Part shown: positions 16,302 through 25,485 of the stretch, one piece after another
How the letters are laid out: every line of letters begins with the position of its first letter
Position numbering within the stretch: the first letter of the stretch is position 1
DNA from: Lentimicrobium sp. L6
GTDB lineage: Bacteria; Bacteroidota; Bacteroidia; Bacteroidales; UBA12170
NCBI RefSeq assembly: GCF_013166655.1
Contig: NZ_JABKCA010000050.1
Span: forward strand, 1-43,528
Reading direction: 5' to 3'
DNA: 43,528 bases
Translations under genes and position numbers: made by a program
Notes under the pieces: generated by a model
What the model saw: only the letters and a program-made list of their open reading frames with translations
Databases searched by the model: none
What the model was told of the DNA's origin: nothing

Positions 16302-17285
16302 TTATAGTTTGTGTAAAAACTTCTCCGCTATTTGAAGACTTCTCTTCACTAAAGTTACATATTTTTTTAACTCGGAATAATCTTCACGAGCATATTTTAA
16401 AAACTGAAATGCCATGCCAATAATAGCAGGTGCAGATAATTGCTGAAGCATGTAATAGCCCCTCAATGGATTCATTCCTCCGCTGACGATCAATTCTTTT
16501 TGTTGCACCATATTCATGGGAAGTTCATTTAAAAAACCCACCATATCGGCAGCACTATGTCCCACAGATGCAAAACCACTCATCTGTTCCATCACCATCT
16601 CATCGGAACGCATCAACTCAATTAAGCTAAAATTGGTTCCTCCCAAGGCTCCAAATTCTATTCCTGCAATATCAGTTTCCAGCAGCGCATCTAAACTTTT
16701 AGGGCCCATTCCTTGTCCAACTTCTTTTACAAAAATCGGGAAATCAATCAACTCTAATAATTCTTGGATAGTTTCTAGAGGAGGCCTTTTATAAATATCA
16801 CCCTCTGGCTGCATGAGTTCTTGAAGTGGATTGACGTGAAGCATGAGTCCATCTGCTCTGAGTTCAGTGACCAATTCGATGATCTTGTCAACTGCCTTAA
16901 TGTCCAACAAGTCCTCCACTTGTGCAATTCCTAAATTGGCCATCAATGGTAAATCATTTCCCATGATGTCTCTCACATTAAAATCCTCAAAACGTTCCTT
17001 GGATTGTAATAATGGACGGCAAGAGCCCAAGCCCATTCCCATTCCAAACTCTCGACAAGCCTGAGCGAGATTTCTATTAATATCTTGGGCTTCTTTGGTT
17101 CCACCTGTCATGCTACTTACCCAAAGTGGCAAACTCAATTCTTTAGCCAAAAACTTCGTCTTCTTCAATTCCTCCAATTGATTAGAGACCAACATGGGTT
17201 CATAGTTAAATAATTCTGAGACTTCTTGCTCGAACATCTGAGCTTGATAAGCCAAATTAATATGGTCTTTTTTCCGGGATTCCAT
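16302..17285 (-). CDS. fni: type 2 isopentenyl-diphosphate delta-isomerase
   Basis: Type 2 IPP isomerase is an FMN- and Mg-dependent enzyme converting isopentenyl diphosphate to dimethylallyl diphosphate. The 327-residue TIM-barrel protein has RKKDHI (4-9), SSMTGGT (57-63), the FMN-binding segment MGMGLGSCRP, HVNPLQE (150-156; canonical HLNPLQE), FVKEVGQGMG and GIEFGALGGTNF. It differs clearly from type 1 (Nudix) isomerases. It is first in the mevalonate operon, directly behind a complete promoter at 17302-17331. Confidence 0.95.
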   Translation of the reverse strand: MESRKKDHINLAYQAQMFEQEVSELFNYEPMLVSNQLEELKKTKFLAKELSLPLWVSSMTGGTKEAQDINRNLAQACREFGMGMGLGSCRPLLQSKERFEDFNVRDIMGNDLPLMANLGIAQVEDLLDIKAVDKIIELVTELRADGLMLHVNPLQELMQPEGDIYKRPPLETIQELLELIDFPIFVKEVGQGMGPKSLDALLETDIAGIEFGALGGTNFSLIELMRSDEMVMEQMSGFASVGHSAADMVGFLNELPMNMVQQKELIVSGGMNPLRGYYMLQQLSAPAIIGMAFQFLKYAREDYSELKKYVTLVKRSLQIAEKFLHKL

Positions 17286-17301
17286 AGCATTAGATTAGCT
17301 G

Positions 17302-17331
17302 CAAATATATGGAATTGTGGTGGAGTGGCAA
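17302..17331 (-). promoter_or_regulatory. complete promoter of the mevalonate operon
   Basis: On the minus strand TTG (17331-17329) is followed after 19 bp by TATATTTG (17309-17302), matching TTG-N19-TAnnTTTG. The fni start codon is 16 bp downstream. Confidence 0.75.
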
Positions 17332-17374
17332 GTATGGTCTTTTGATAAGAGATTCTTAATTCTTCAAGGAATTC

Positions 17375-17415
17375 AAAAAAAGAAAACCACTCTACTGAAT
17401 GTAAAGTGGTTTTCA
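17375..17415 (-). terminator. Rho-independent terminator after the DUF4468 gene
   Basis: GAAAACCACT (17383-17392) pairs perfectly with AGTGGTTTTC (17406-17415). On the minus strand the stem is followed by a T-rich run (complement of 17375-17382). It lies 20 bp downstream of the DUF4468 stop codon. Confidence 0.78.
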
Positions 17416-17435
17416 AATATCTTAATAAGAAAATT

Positions 17436-17969
17436 CTACCATTTCTCTTCCTCATATACTTTTGGTGGCTTCATACCTTCTTTTAGACTTTCTAGCTTTT
17501 CTTTGGCAAAAGCATCTAATTGTTGAAGGTTAACTGAGCTAGGTGCTGTTCCTTCTGGTAACCAATTCTCGCAGGGGAATTTTGAAGTTTTCTTCAAAAC
17601 AAAATTGGTCATCTCGGCACGGTATCGTCCATCTTTAAAACGAATAATCATGTCGTACATCACTTCACCCGCATTTGTGATCGTTCCACTTTCAAGGGCC
17701 TGTGTTAGATTAAATCTATGACGGATAACAATTTTTTTATTCACCATATCGCGAGTTGGAGTCACCGATGTAGGATTCTTATATTCCTCATTGATCCACT
17801 TTACACAACGTTTGAATAAATCTTTGGCATCCGCATCTTCTTGTACTAGCTCAACGTATCTAATCTGACCCTCCTCATCCAAAGGAATATCTGGAGTAGA
17901 TAAATCAGTTTGCGCCTTAAGAATAAATGGCGCTATAATGGCTAAAATGATGATTAAATTCTTTTTCAT
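17436..17969 (-). CDS. exported DUF4468 domain protein
   Basis: The 177-residue protein starts with a Sec signal peptide, MKKNLIIILAIIAPFILKAQ. Most of the mature part is a DUF4468-like domain: IRYVELVQEDADAKDLFKRC, a VIRHRF strand, and the end motif MYDMIIRFKDGRYRAEMTNF. This domain has a TBP-like fold in Bacteroidota envelope proteins of unknown role. A longer frame opens at 18023, but that codon lies inside the promoter box at 18021-18028, so ATG 17969 is chosen. The gene stands alone between a terminator at its end and the groEL terminator upstream. Confidence 0.82.
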   Translation of the reverse strand: MKKNLIIILAIIAPFILKAQTDLSTPDIPLDEEGQIRYVELVQEDADAKDLFKRCVKWINEEYKNPTSVTPTRDMVNKKIVIRHRFNLTQALESGTITNAGEVMYDMIIRFKDGRYRAEMTNFVLKKTSKFPCENWLPEGTAPSSVNLQQLDAFAKEKLESLKEGMKPPKVYEEEKW

Positions 17970-18020
17970 AAACTTTTTTTTTGCATTAATAATTGATGGA
18001 AAACTAAAATTTCCCATTTT

Positions 18021-18028
18021 CAAAAATA
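18021..18028 (-). promoter_or_regulatory. -7 box for the DUF4468 gene
   Basis: Minus-strand TATTTTTG, 51 bp upstream of ATG 17969. Its position over the alternative upstream start is the reason for shortening the gene. Confidence 0.5.
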
Positions 18029-18140
18029 CACATTAGCATTTTTGAGTTCATCTGAATTCAGAGGACTTTTCAACAGCCTATTTTTTATAAGTGAAACTCT
18101 ATTTAATCCATAGCCATCATCGTGCCATTATTGTAAAACA

Positions 18141-18174
18141 AAAAAGTCCTCTGGAAATTTCCAGAGGACTTTTT
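18141..18174 (-). terminator. Rho-independent terminator of groES-groEL
   Basis: A 34-bp perfect palindrome: AAAAAGTCCTCTGGAAA (18141-18157) and its complement (18158-18174). On the minus strand it ends in T6 then GTTTT. The stop codon of groEL is 20 bp upstream in reading direction. It could work in both directions. Confidence 0.88.
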
Positions 18175-18194
18175 GAATATAGTATTTTATAGGC

Positions 18195-19859
<1,665 letters not shown>

Positions 19860-19882
19860 TTATTTTTGTTATAATCAATGAA

Positions 19883-20152
19883 TTAAATGATAGCCAGAAT
19901 TTCTGACTGCTCCATGATAAGGTAATTGCTTCCTTCAAGTTCTACTTCAGTACCAGCAAATTTGCCATAAAGTACAGTGTCACCAACTTTTACTAAAAGG
20001 TCTTTTCCCTCTTCAGTTTTACCTGTAGCCATCACTTTTCCTCTCGATGGTTTTTCTTTTGCTGTATCTGGAATAATAATTCCACTTGCTGTTTTTGTTT
20101 CTGCCGCTAATGGCTCAATTAAAACTCGTTCTCCTAAAGGTTGTATTTTCAT
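19883..20152 (-). CDS. groS: co-chaperonin GroES (Hsp10)
   Basis: GroES caps the GroEL ring. At 89 residues it has the usual [15 protein letters not shown] start, the mobile loop region [22 protein letters not shown], the signature [18 protein letters not shown] and the end [12 protein letters not shown]. It is the first gene of the groESL operon. No clear -7 box is found in the 196-bp upstream region, which instead contains clustered TGTCA/TGACA half-sites (20223-20248). Confidence 0.98.
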   Translation of the reverse strand: MKIQPLGERVLIEPLAAETKTASGIIIPDTAKEKPSRGKVMATGKTEEGKDLLVKVGDTVLYGKFAGTEVELEGSNYLIMEQSEILAII

Positions 20153-20222
20153 GTTTTAAATATTTTAAAATTGATAGTTTGTGCTTATCGAATTTTATGC
20201 CAATTGATAAGGAGGTATGTTT

Positions 20223-20248
20223 TGTCAGGAAGATATGACATGATGACA
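20223..20248. promoter_or_regulatory. TGTCA/TGACA half-site cluster upstream of groES
   Basis: TGTCA (20223-20227) and TGACA (20236-20240) form an inverted pair 8 bp apart, and a second TGACA (20244-20248) follows after 3 bp. It lies 71-96 bp upstream of the groES start. A similar inverted pair occurs at 25473-25485, before the Bax inhibitor-1 family gene. A regulatory role is inference. Confidence 0.35.
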
Positions 20249-20348
20249 TTGTCTATTTTCTTCAAAAACACAATAATTAGAAACTCTTAAAATGATTACA
20301 CTGAAATCTATTAATATTTTCCTATTTTCGTAATCGAAATTAAGCATA

Positions 20349-20693
20349 ATGAATATTGAAGAAATAAGAGCCTATTGCCTTTCGAAACCATTTACAACCG
20401 AAGGTTTTCCATTTGGAGAAGATACTTTGGTGTTTAAGGTTCATGGTAAAATGTATGCCTTGGCCAACTTAACAAAAGGACATAGCATCAATTTAAAATG
20501 TGAGCCAGAAAGAGCAGTTCACCTCAGAGAAATGCATTCAGAAATCATTCCTGGCTATCATATGAACAAAAAACATTGGAACACAATAAATACAGAAGGT
20601 TTGCTTTCGGTGGATTTATTGAAAGAATTAATTGACCATAGTTATGATTTAGTTTGGGGGAGTTTGCCTAAGAGGTTAAGAGATAATAGTTAA
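20349..20693 (+). CDS. MmcQ/YjbR family protein
   Basis: The 114-residue protein matches the MmcQ/YjbR family (CyaY-like fold): MNIEEIRAYCLSKPFTTEGFPFGEDTLVFKV, then KMYALANL, NLKCEPERAVHLREMHSEIIPGYHMNKKHWNTI and a closing LLKELIDHSYDLVWGSLPKR. The family is annotated as DNA-binding because of fold similarity, but no function is firmly established. It has no signal peptide and stands alone, followed by a 263-bp region full of short repeats. Confidence 0.9.
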   Translation: MNIEEIRAYCLSKPFTTEGFPFGEDTLVFKVHGKMYALANLTKGHSINLKCEPERAVHLREMHSEIIPGYHMNKKHWNTINTEGLLSVDLLKELIDHSYDLVWGSLPKRLRDNS

Positions 20694-20701
20694 CAACTAA
20701 C

Positions 20702-20743
20702 AGTTAAGAGTGAATAGTTAAATGTGAATAATTAAAAGTTTAA
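20702..20743. repeat. tandem 14-bp units (AGTTAAnnGTGAAT)
   Basis: AGTTAAGAGTGAAT (20702-20715), AGTTAAATGTGAAT (20716-20729) and a degenerate third unit (20730-20743) follow directly after the MmcQ/YjbR gene. This opens a 263-bp gene-free stretch that also holds the palindrome at 20783-20794 and the inverted pair at 20867-20906. Confidence 0.65.
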
Positions 20744-20782
20744 ATAGATAAAGGACACTGATTTTATCTGGCTACGCAGCTA

Positions 20783-20794
20783 GACAGGCCTGTC
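20783..20794. repeat. 12-bp perfect palindrome GACAGGCCTGTC
   Basis: It sits within TACGCAGCTAGACAGG and CTGTCGAAGTG, which resembles a class of dispersed intergenic repeats I recall in Bacteroidota (CTTCGACAGGCTCAG type). GC content here is higher than in the flanks. Confidence 0.5.
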
Positions 20795-20866
20795 GAAGTG
20801 TTCAATGGAGGAGTTAAACAATTAATAGTTTACAGTCAAAACTAAATATTCATTGTGAAGAAAAAG

Positions 20867-20906
20867 CTCATCAGGCTCCCTTTAGGGTCGGGGCAAAACT
20901 GATGAG
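20867..20906. repeat. inverted pair CTCATCAG / CTGATGAG around a GC-rich core
   Basis: CTCATCAG (20867-20874) and CTGATGAG (20899-20906) are exact inverted repeats around a 24-bp core containing CTCCCTTTAGGGTCGGGG. The core resembles a dispersed 'CCCCGACCCTAAAGGGAG' intergenic repeat I recall from Bacteroidota. No T-run follows, so it is not a clear terminator. Confidence 0.55.
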
Positions 20907-20956
20907 TTAATAGTAAAGAGCTAATTTAAAAACAAGAAACAAATAAAAAGACATAT

Positions 20957-21532
20957 ATGAGTAAAGAATATTTTGCCCACGAGACTGCAGTGATTGATGA
21001 AGGCTGCAAAATATCAGAAGGAGTTAAAATTTGGCATTTCAGCCATATTATGAGTAATTGTGAGATTGGAGAAAATTGTAATATTGGCCAAAATGTGGTG
21101 ATTTCCCCTGAGGTAATCCTTGGGAAGAATGTAAAAATACAGAATAATGTATCTATATATACTGGAGTAATTTGCGAGGATGATGTATTTCTAGGTCCTA
21201 GCATGGTTTTTACCAATGTGACCAATCCTAGAAGTGCTGTAAATCGCAGAGGAGAGTATTCCAAGACCATTGTGAAAAAAGGAGCCAGTATTGGAGCTAA
21301 TGCGACTATCGTTTGTGGACACGATATTGGGGAGTTTGCATTTATTGGTGCCGGTGCAGTGGTGACAAAAACTGTTCCTGCTTATGCATTAGTAGTTGGA
21401 AATCCCGCTCGTCATCTGGGTTGGATGAGTGAATTTGGCCATAAGCTTAAATTCGATATGGATGGCTATGCTTTCTGCCCTGAAAGTAATGAGAAATACG
21501 AACTCAAAGGCGGGGTGGTTAAAAAACTATAA
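20957..21532 (+). CDS. hexapeptide N-acetyltransferase, WbpD/WlbB-like
   Basis: The 191-residue left-handed beta-helix protein matches UDP-2-acetamido-3-amino-2,3-dideoxy-glucuronate N-acetyltransferases, which acetylate the 3-amino group in making diacetylated uronic acids for O-antigen. Features are ETAVIDEGCKISEGVKIWHFSHI, regular hexapeptide repeats (10-130), the segment FTNVTNPRSAVNRRGEY, ATIVCGHDIGEFAFIGAGAVV and VGNPARHLGWMSEFGHKL. No other genes of that sugar pathway lie next to it, so the exact nucleotide-sugar substrate is inferred. The region upstream is repeat-rich. Confidence 0.85.
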   Translation: MSKEYFAHETAVIDEGCKISEGVKIWHFSHIMSNCEIGENCNIGQNVVISPEVILGKNVKIQNNVSIYTGVICEDDVFLGPSMVFTNVTNPRSAVNRRGEYSKTIVKKGASIGANATIVCGHDIGEFAFIGAGAVVTKTVPAYALVVGNPARHLGWMSEFGHKLKFDMDGYAFCPESNEKYELKGGVVKKL

Positions 21533-21591
21533 ACTTGAATTATAAATATCTATGGAGATAATCCTCAGATTTCTACACCTACTATCATAAA

Positions 21592-23541
21592 ATGAAAAAA
21601 AAGTCTACAAGTATCCATACTATTGTATCACAACTGGAATATGCCGCAGAACACTTTGAATCAAAAACCTATCTTGCTGATAAAGAAGATTCGGGTTGGC
21701 TGCCTTTATCATTTTCCGATGTCAAGCTACAATCTAGATATTTAGCCCTTTCGCTACATAGCCAAGGGCTGAAAAAGGGAGAACATTTTTCTATTTTGTC
21801 TGAAGGCAGTTCTCGTTGGGTTATTTCTGAATTTTCCCTCCTCTATAATGGGATGGCTTCGGTACCTCTATCCGTAAAACTAATGGATGAAGAACTACCT
21901 TTCAGACTGAATCATTCAGAATCTAAAGGGATTTTTATTTCCAAAAACAACTTAGCTAAAGTATTGAATATCTGGAATCAAATTGATAATAAGGACTTCA
22001 AGCTGATTTATTTGGATCATGATATTGAATACGCCTATCAATTAGCAGAAAAACAACATATCTCCAAAGATCATATTTGGAGCTATTTTGATTTAATTGA
22101 AAAAGGGAAAGAGGATTACTTGAATAATGCTTCAATAATTGACCAGCTATTAAAAAACCTGAGTAGCGAAGATGTGGTTACCGTTTCCTACACTTCTGGA
22201 ACCACCGGCAATCCGAAGGGTATTATGCTTACCCACAAAAACTATATGGCCAATAGCGCTGAAGGAGTTGAAGTTTTCAAAGCTAATGATCAATTAAAAA
22301 CATTAATCATATTACCCGTCGATCATTGTTTTGCACATACGGTAGCGATTTTCGGAGCCCTATTCAGCGGAATGTCACTATATTTTCTGGATGCCAGAGG
22401 CGGCTCTGTTAATGCGATAAAAAACATCCCCATCAATCTAAATGAAGTAAAACCTAATTTTTTACTCACCGTTCCTGCCCTATCTGGTAATTTAATGAAA
22501 AAAATTATTGATGGTATCAGTGATAAAGGCGGGTTCGTTGAGAAATTGTTTCACGCCGGACTTAAAGCTGGATATGAAATTCATGGTGATGGATTTCAAA
22601 AAGCAAGTTGGCTTAGTCTTATAAAAAACTGGCCTACCTATTTTCTGGCTAAATCGCTTATATTCTCCAAATTAAGTAAAGTATTTGGAGGGAATTTACA
22701 ATATATGGTTGGAGGAGGAGCACTCCTCGATATCAAACAGCAACAATTTTTCTATACCATCGGCTTCCCTATTTATCAAGGATATGGCTTAACTGAAGCT
22801 ACACCTATCATTTCTTCAAACACCCCATTTATTCATAAACTAGGTACGTCAGGAATGGTTTTACCTTCCATTAAATGTAAGATTATGAATGAAAATGGAG
22901 AGGAATGCAAAACCGAAGAAAAAGGCGAGATTGTTATTTCTGGTGATAATGTGATGAAAGGATACTTCAAAAATACAGAAGCTAGTGAGGAGTATATAAA
23001 AAATGGGTGTTTGTGGACTGGAGATTTAGGCTATATGGATAAAAACGGATTTTTGGTGGTAACCGGCCGAGAAAAAGCTTTATTAATTGCTGAAGATGGA
23101 GAAAAATATTCACCCGAAGAAATTGAAGAAGGACTGGTATTTCATGCTCCACTTATTCAACAAGCCATGCTTTATAATAATCAGAAGAGGTTAACGACCT
23201 CTATTATTACACTTGAAGAACTAAAAATAAAGAAATTAATCAAAGAGCAGCAGATCACATCGGCATCTGAATTATTGGAAGCTATCCATCAAGAAATTAA
23301 GCATTTTAAAAACGACCCTGTTTATAAAGTGAAATTCCCAAGTAAATGGATGCCTTCCTTATTTTATATTGCTCAGGAAGCATTTAGTGAAGATAATAAG
23401 CAAGTGAATTCAACCTTAAAAATGGTCCGACACAAAATAGAGGAGGCTTATCAAACTCAAATCGATTTAATGTATTCAAGCACTGGAAATGAAAGCATAA
23501 AAAAGGTGAACGAGAAGACGCTAGCTGACATGTACTTTTAG
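21592..23541 (+). CDS. AMP-dependent synthetase, long-chain fatty acid-CoA ligase type
   Basis: The 649-residue enzyme belongs to the adenylate-forming superfamily; it activates a carboxylic acid with ATP and then transfers it to CoA. Motifs are VSYTSGTTGNPKGIMLTHKN (A3, about 199-218), GGGALLD, the A5 motif GYGLTEATPIIS (about 397-408), WTGDLGYMDKNGFLVVTGR (A7/A8) and GEKYSPEEIEE (A10-like). The arrangement resembles long-chain acyl-CoA synthetases (FadD15-type). No signal peptide; cytoplasmic or peripheral on the membrane. The acyl chain length is not readable from sequence. It ends before a bidirectional terminator shared with fabD. Confidence 0.88.
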   Translation: MKKKSTSIHTIVSQLEYAAEHFESKTYLADKEDSGWLPLSFSDVKLQSRYLALSLHSQGLKKGEHFSILSEGSSRWVISEFSLLYNGMASVPLSVKLMDEELPFRLNHSESKGIFISKNNLAKVLNIWNQIDNKDFKLIYLDHDIEYAYQLAEKQHISKDHIWSYFDLIEKGKEDYLNNASIIDQLLKNLSSEDVVTVSYTSGTTGNPKGIMLTHKNYMANSAEGVEVFKANDQLKTLIILPVDHCFAHTVAIFGALFSGMSLYFLDARGGSVNAIKNIPINLNEVKPNFLLTVPALSGNLMKKIIDGISDKGGFVEKLFHAGLKAGYEIHGDGFQKASWLSLIKNWPTYFLAKSLIFSKLSKVFGGNLQYMVGGGALLDIKQQQFFYTIGFPIYQGYGLTEATPIISSNTPFIHKLGTSGMVLPSIKCKIMNENGEECKTEEKGEIVISGDNVMKGYFKNTEASEEYIKNGCLWTGDLGYMDKNGFLVVTGREKALLIAEDGEKYSPEEIEEGLVFHAPLIQQAMLYNNQKRLTTSIITLEELKIKKLIKEQQITSASELLEAIHQEIKHFKNDPVYKVKFPSKWMPSLFYIAQEAFSEDNKQVNSTLKMVRHKIEEAYQTQIDLMYSSTGNESIKKVNEKTLADMYF

Positions 23542-23571
23542 TACTAGCACTCAAATCAAGCTTAAAATAAG

Positions 23572-23606
23572 AAAAGCACCATTTCGATTGAAATGGTGCT
23601 TTTTGT
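23572..23606. terminator. bidirectional Rho-independent terminator
   Basis: AAAAGCACCATTTC (23572-23585) pairs perfectly with GAAATGGTGCTTTT (23590-23603) around a GATT loop, with T on the plus side and A before it. It lies between the convergent acyl-CoA ligase (stop 23541) and fabD (stop 23625) and should serve both. Confidence 0.85.
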
Positions 23607-23624
23607 ATATAGACTTTATAAATC

Positions 23625-24512
23625 TTAGTATTCCATTTTTGCAGATTCGCTAGGAAGTTTTCTATCCACTTTCTTGAATAAACCTTGCAAAACAGTTCCT
23701 GGGCCTACTTCAGTCACATGGCTTAAACCATCAGCAACCATATTGGTCATGATTTGTGTCCAACGCACAGGACCTGTTAATTGCTTCACTAAATTTTCTT
23801 TAATGGTAGCAGGATCGGTTACTTTTTCACCACTTACATTTTGATAGATTGGACAAGTACCTAAAGCAAACGTTGTATTCTCAATAGCTTCTGCTAGTTT
23901 CACTCTAGCAGGCTCCATAAATGGCGAGTGGAAAGCACCACCTACTTTTAAAGGCAATGCTCGTTTTGCTCCGGCTTCTTTCATCTTCTCACAAGCCAAC
24001 TCAATTCCTTTCATGCTACCAGAAATCACCAATTGACCTGGGCAATTAAAATTAGCTGGAACAACAATCTCGTCAAGCTCTTCACATACCTTAGCTACTG
24101 CATCATCGTCTAATCCGATAATCGCCGCCATAGTACTTGGTTCTATTTCGCAAGCTTCTTGCATGGCTAAAGCACGTTGATAAACTAATTTTAAACCATC
24201 CTCAAAGCTTAAGGTTTTATTAGCCACTAACGCACTAAATTCGCCTAAGCTATGACCCGCAACCATATCTGCTTTAAAGTCTTCTCCTAACTCATTAGCC
24301 AAAATCACACTATGTAAGAAAATAGCTGGCTGAGTCACTCTAGTTTGTCTTAAATCCTCATCAGTTCCTTCGAACATTAAATCAGTAATACGGAAACCTA
24401 AAATTTCGTTGGCTTGTTCAAATAGTGCCTTAGCACTCTCTGAATTATCGTATAGTTCTTTACCCATTCCAACAAATTGAGCACCTTGGCCCGGAAAAAC
24501 GTAAGCTTTCAT
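23625..24512 (-). CDS. fabD: malonyl CoA-acyl carrier protein transacylase
   Basis: FabD moves malonyl groups from CoA to acyl carrier protein, starting type II fatty acid synthesis. The 295-residue chain has the N-terminal FPGQGAQ (6-12), the nucleophile motif GHSLGEFSAL (Ser88) and the histidine GGAFHSPFM (His about 195), plus QNVSGEKVTDP. The frame is open to 24626, but the family begins MKAYVFPGQGAQ and a terminator hairpin (24560-24584) lies inside the extension, so ATG 24512 is chosen. It is not in a fab gene cluster here. Confidence 0.97.
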   Translation of the reverse strand: MKAYVFPGQGAQFVGMGKELYDNSESAKALFEQANEILGFRITDLMFEGTDEDLRQTRVTQPAIFLHSVILANELGEDFKADMVAGHSLGEFSALVANKTLSFEDGLKLVYQRALAMQEACEIEPSTMAAIIGLDDDAVAKVCEELDEIVVPANFNCPGQLVISGSMKGIELACEKMKEAGAKRALPLKVGGAFHSPFMEPARVKLAEAIENTTFALGTCPIYQNVSGEKVTDPATIKENLVKQLTGPVRWTQIMTNMVADGLSHVTEVGPGTVLQGLFKKVDRKLPSESAKMEY

Positions 24513-24559
24513 AAATATATAATTTTCAATTATTTCTATTTCAAGAGCAATTATTGCCC

Positions 24560-24584
24560 ATAAAAAACGGGCAAATTTGCCCGT
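24560..24584 (-). terminator. Rho-independent terminator after the Bax inhibitor-1 family gene
   Basis: An 18-bp perfect palindrome, ACGGGCAAATTTGCCCGT (24567-24584), is followed on the minus strand by T6. It lies 73 bp beyond the Bax inhibitor-1 family stop and upstream of fabD, separating the two transcripts. Confidence 0.82.
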
Positions 24585-24656
24585 GCAATGATATAAAATA
24601 TTTTTCAAACCCAAAACAAGTGCCAAGATACTAACTACTAGTTCTTTGTGATTATC

Positions 24657-25391
24657 TTATTGTTTTCTATCACCTAAAAAGCGTAATAGGAAAAGGAACA
24701 AGTTAATGAAATCTAGGTATAAAGTTAATGCTCCCATAATGGCAAGCTTATCAGAATCAGCACCACGATTAGGACCAATGGCCAAACCAATATTCTTCAG
24801 TTTCTGCACATCATAAGCTGTTAAACCAGTAAATATCAATACTCCTAATATAGAAATAATATATTCCATAGTTCCACTTTGCATGAAGAAGTTCACGATA
24901 CTTGCTAATATAATCCCCACCAATCCCATCATTAAGATGGAACCAAATTTAGTCAAATCAGTCTTTGTTGTGTATCCAACCAAAGCCATCAAACCAAAGG
25001 TTCCGCTTGTCACAATAAAAGTAGAAAACACCGATGCTGAAGTATAAATTAGAAGTACAAAGCTCAAACTCATTCCCATCAATACACTAAAAACAAGGAA
25101 TAATAATATCATTGAATTTCGTGACATCCTTTGAAATCGGGAATTCAAATAAAATACAAATCCTAGAGGAGCTAACATAACCACCCACCCAAGGATAGAC
25201 ATTCCTCCGGTTTCGTTAACCATTAGTCCCATTAATGATGGAGAACCTGCAAAAACATAAGCAGTAGCAGCAGTAGCAGCAAGCGCAATAAACATCCAAG
25301 CAAAAACACGCGACATAAAAGTCTTTGCTAATGTGGCAGATTCAATATTCTGATCGTAAGTTTGGCCATAGCCATTATTTTGTTGTATCAT
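24657..25391 (-). CDS. Bax inhibitor-1/YccA family membrane protein
   Basis: The 244-residue protein has seven hydrophobic segments from about residue 28 to the end (ending LYLDFINLFLFLLRFLGDRKQ). It carries the BI-1 signature: ATLAKTFMSRVFAWMFIALAATAATAY early, and LTAYDVQKLKNIG with ALTLYLDFINLF near the end, holding the conserved aspartates linked to pH-sensitive calcium leak in BsYetJ. In bacteria the family includes YccA, which modulates FtsH. The role here is inferred only. An inverted TGTCA/TGACA pair at 25473-25485 lies upstream. Confidence 0.92.
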   Translation of the reverse strand: MIQQNNGYGQTYDQNIESATLAKTFMSRVFAWMFIALAATAATAYVFAGSPSLMGLMVNETGGMSILGWVVMLAPLGFVFYLNSRFQRMSRNSMILLFLVFSVLMGMSLSFVLLIYTSASVFSTFIVTSGTFGLMALVGYTTKTDLTKFGSILMMGLVGIILASIVNFFMQSGTMEYIISILGVLIFTGLTAYDVQKLKNIGLAIGPNRGADSDKLAIMGALTLYLDFINLFLFLLRFLGDRKQ

Positions 25392-25472
25392 AGTTTTTAA
25401 ATTTGAATTGTAACCGAACCATCCATAAAAATAATGCCAGCCTTATTGGCTTTAACAATTATTCAGAATACT

Positions 25473-25485
25473 TGTCATTATGACA
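25473..25485. promoter_or_regulatory. inverted repeat TGTCA-TTA-TGACA upstream of the Bax inhibitor-1 family gene
   Basis: A 13-bp inverted repeat that includes the folE stop codon. The same half-sites are clustered upstream of groES. Whether it binds a regulator is unknown. Confidence 0.35.

Noticed and set aside
17165-17526. Small frames 17165-17455 (-) and 17317-17526 (+)
   Set aside because: The first runs into fni in another frame and across the mevalonate promoter; the second crosses a terminator hairpin and the DUF4468 gene.
20211-20244. AAGGAGG followed directly by ATG upstream of groES on the plus strand
   Set aside because: The frame stops after eight codons and the ribosome-binding site has no spacer; it looks accidental.
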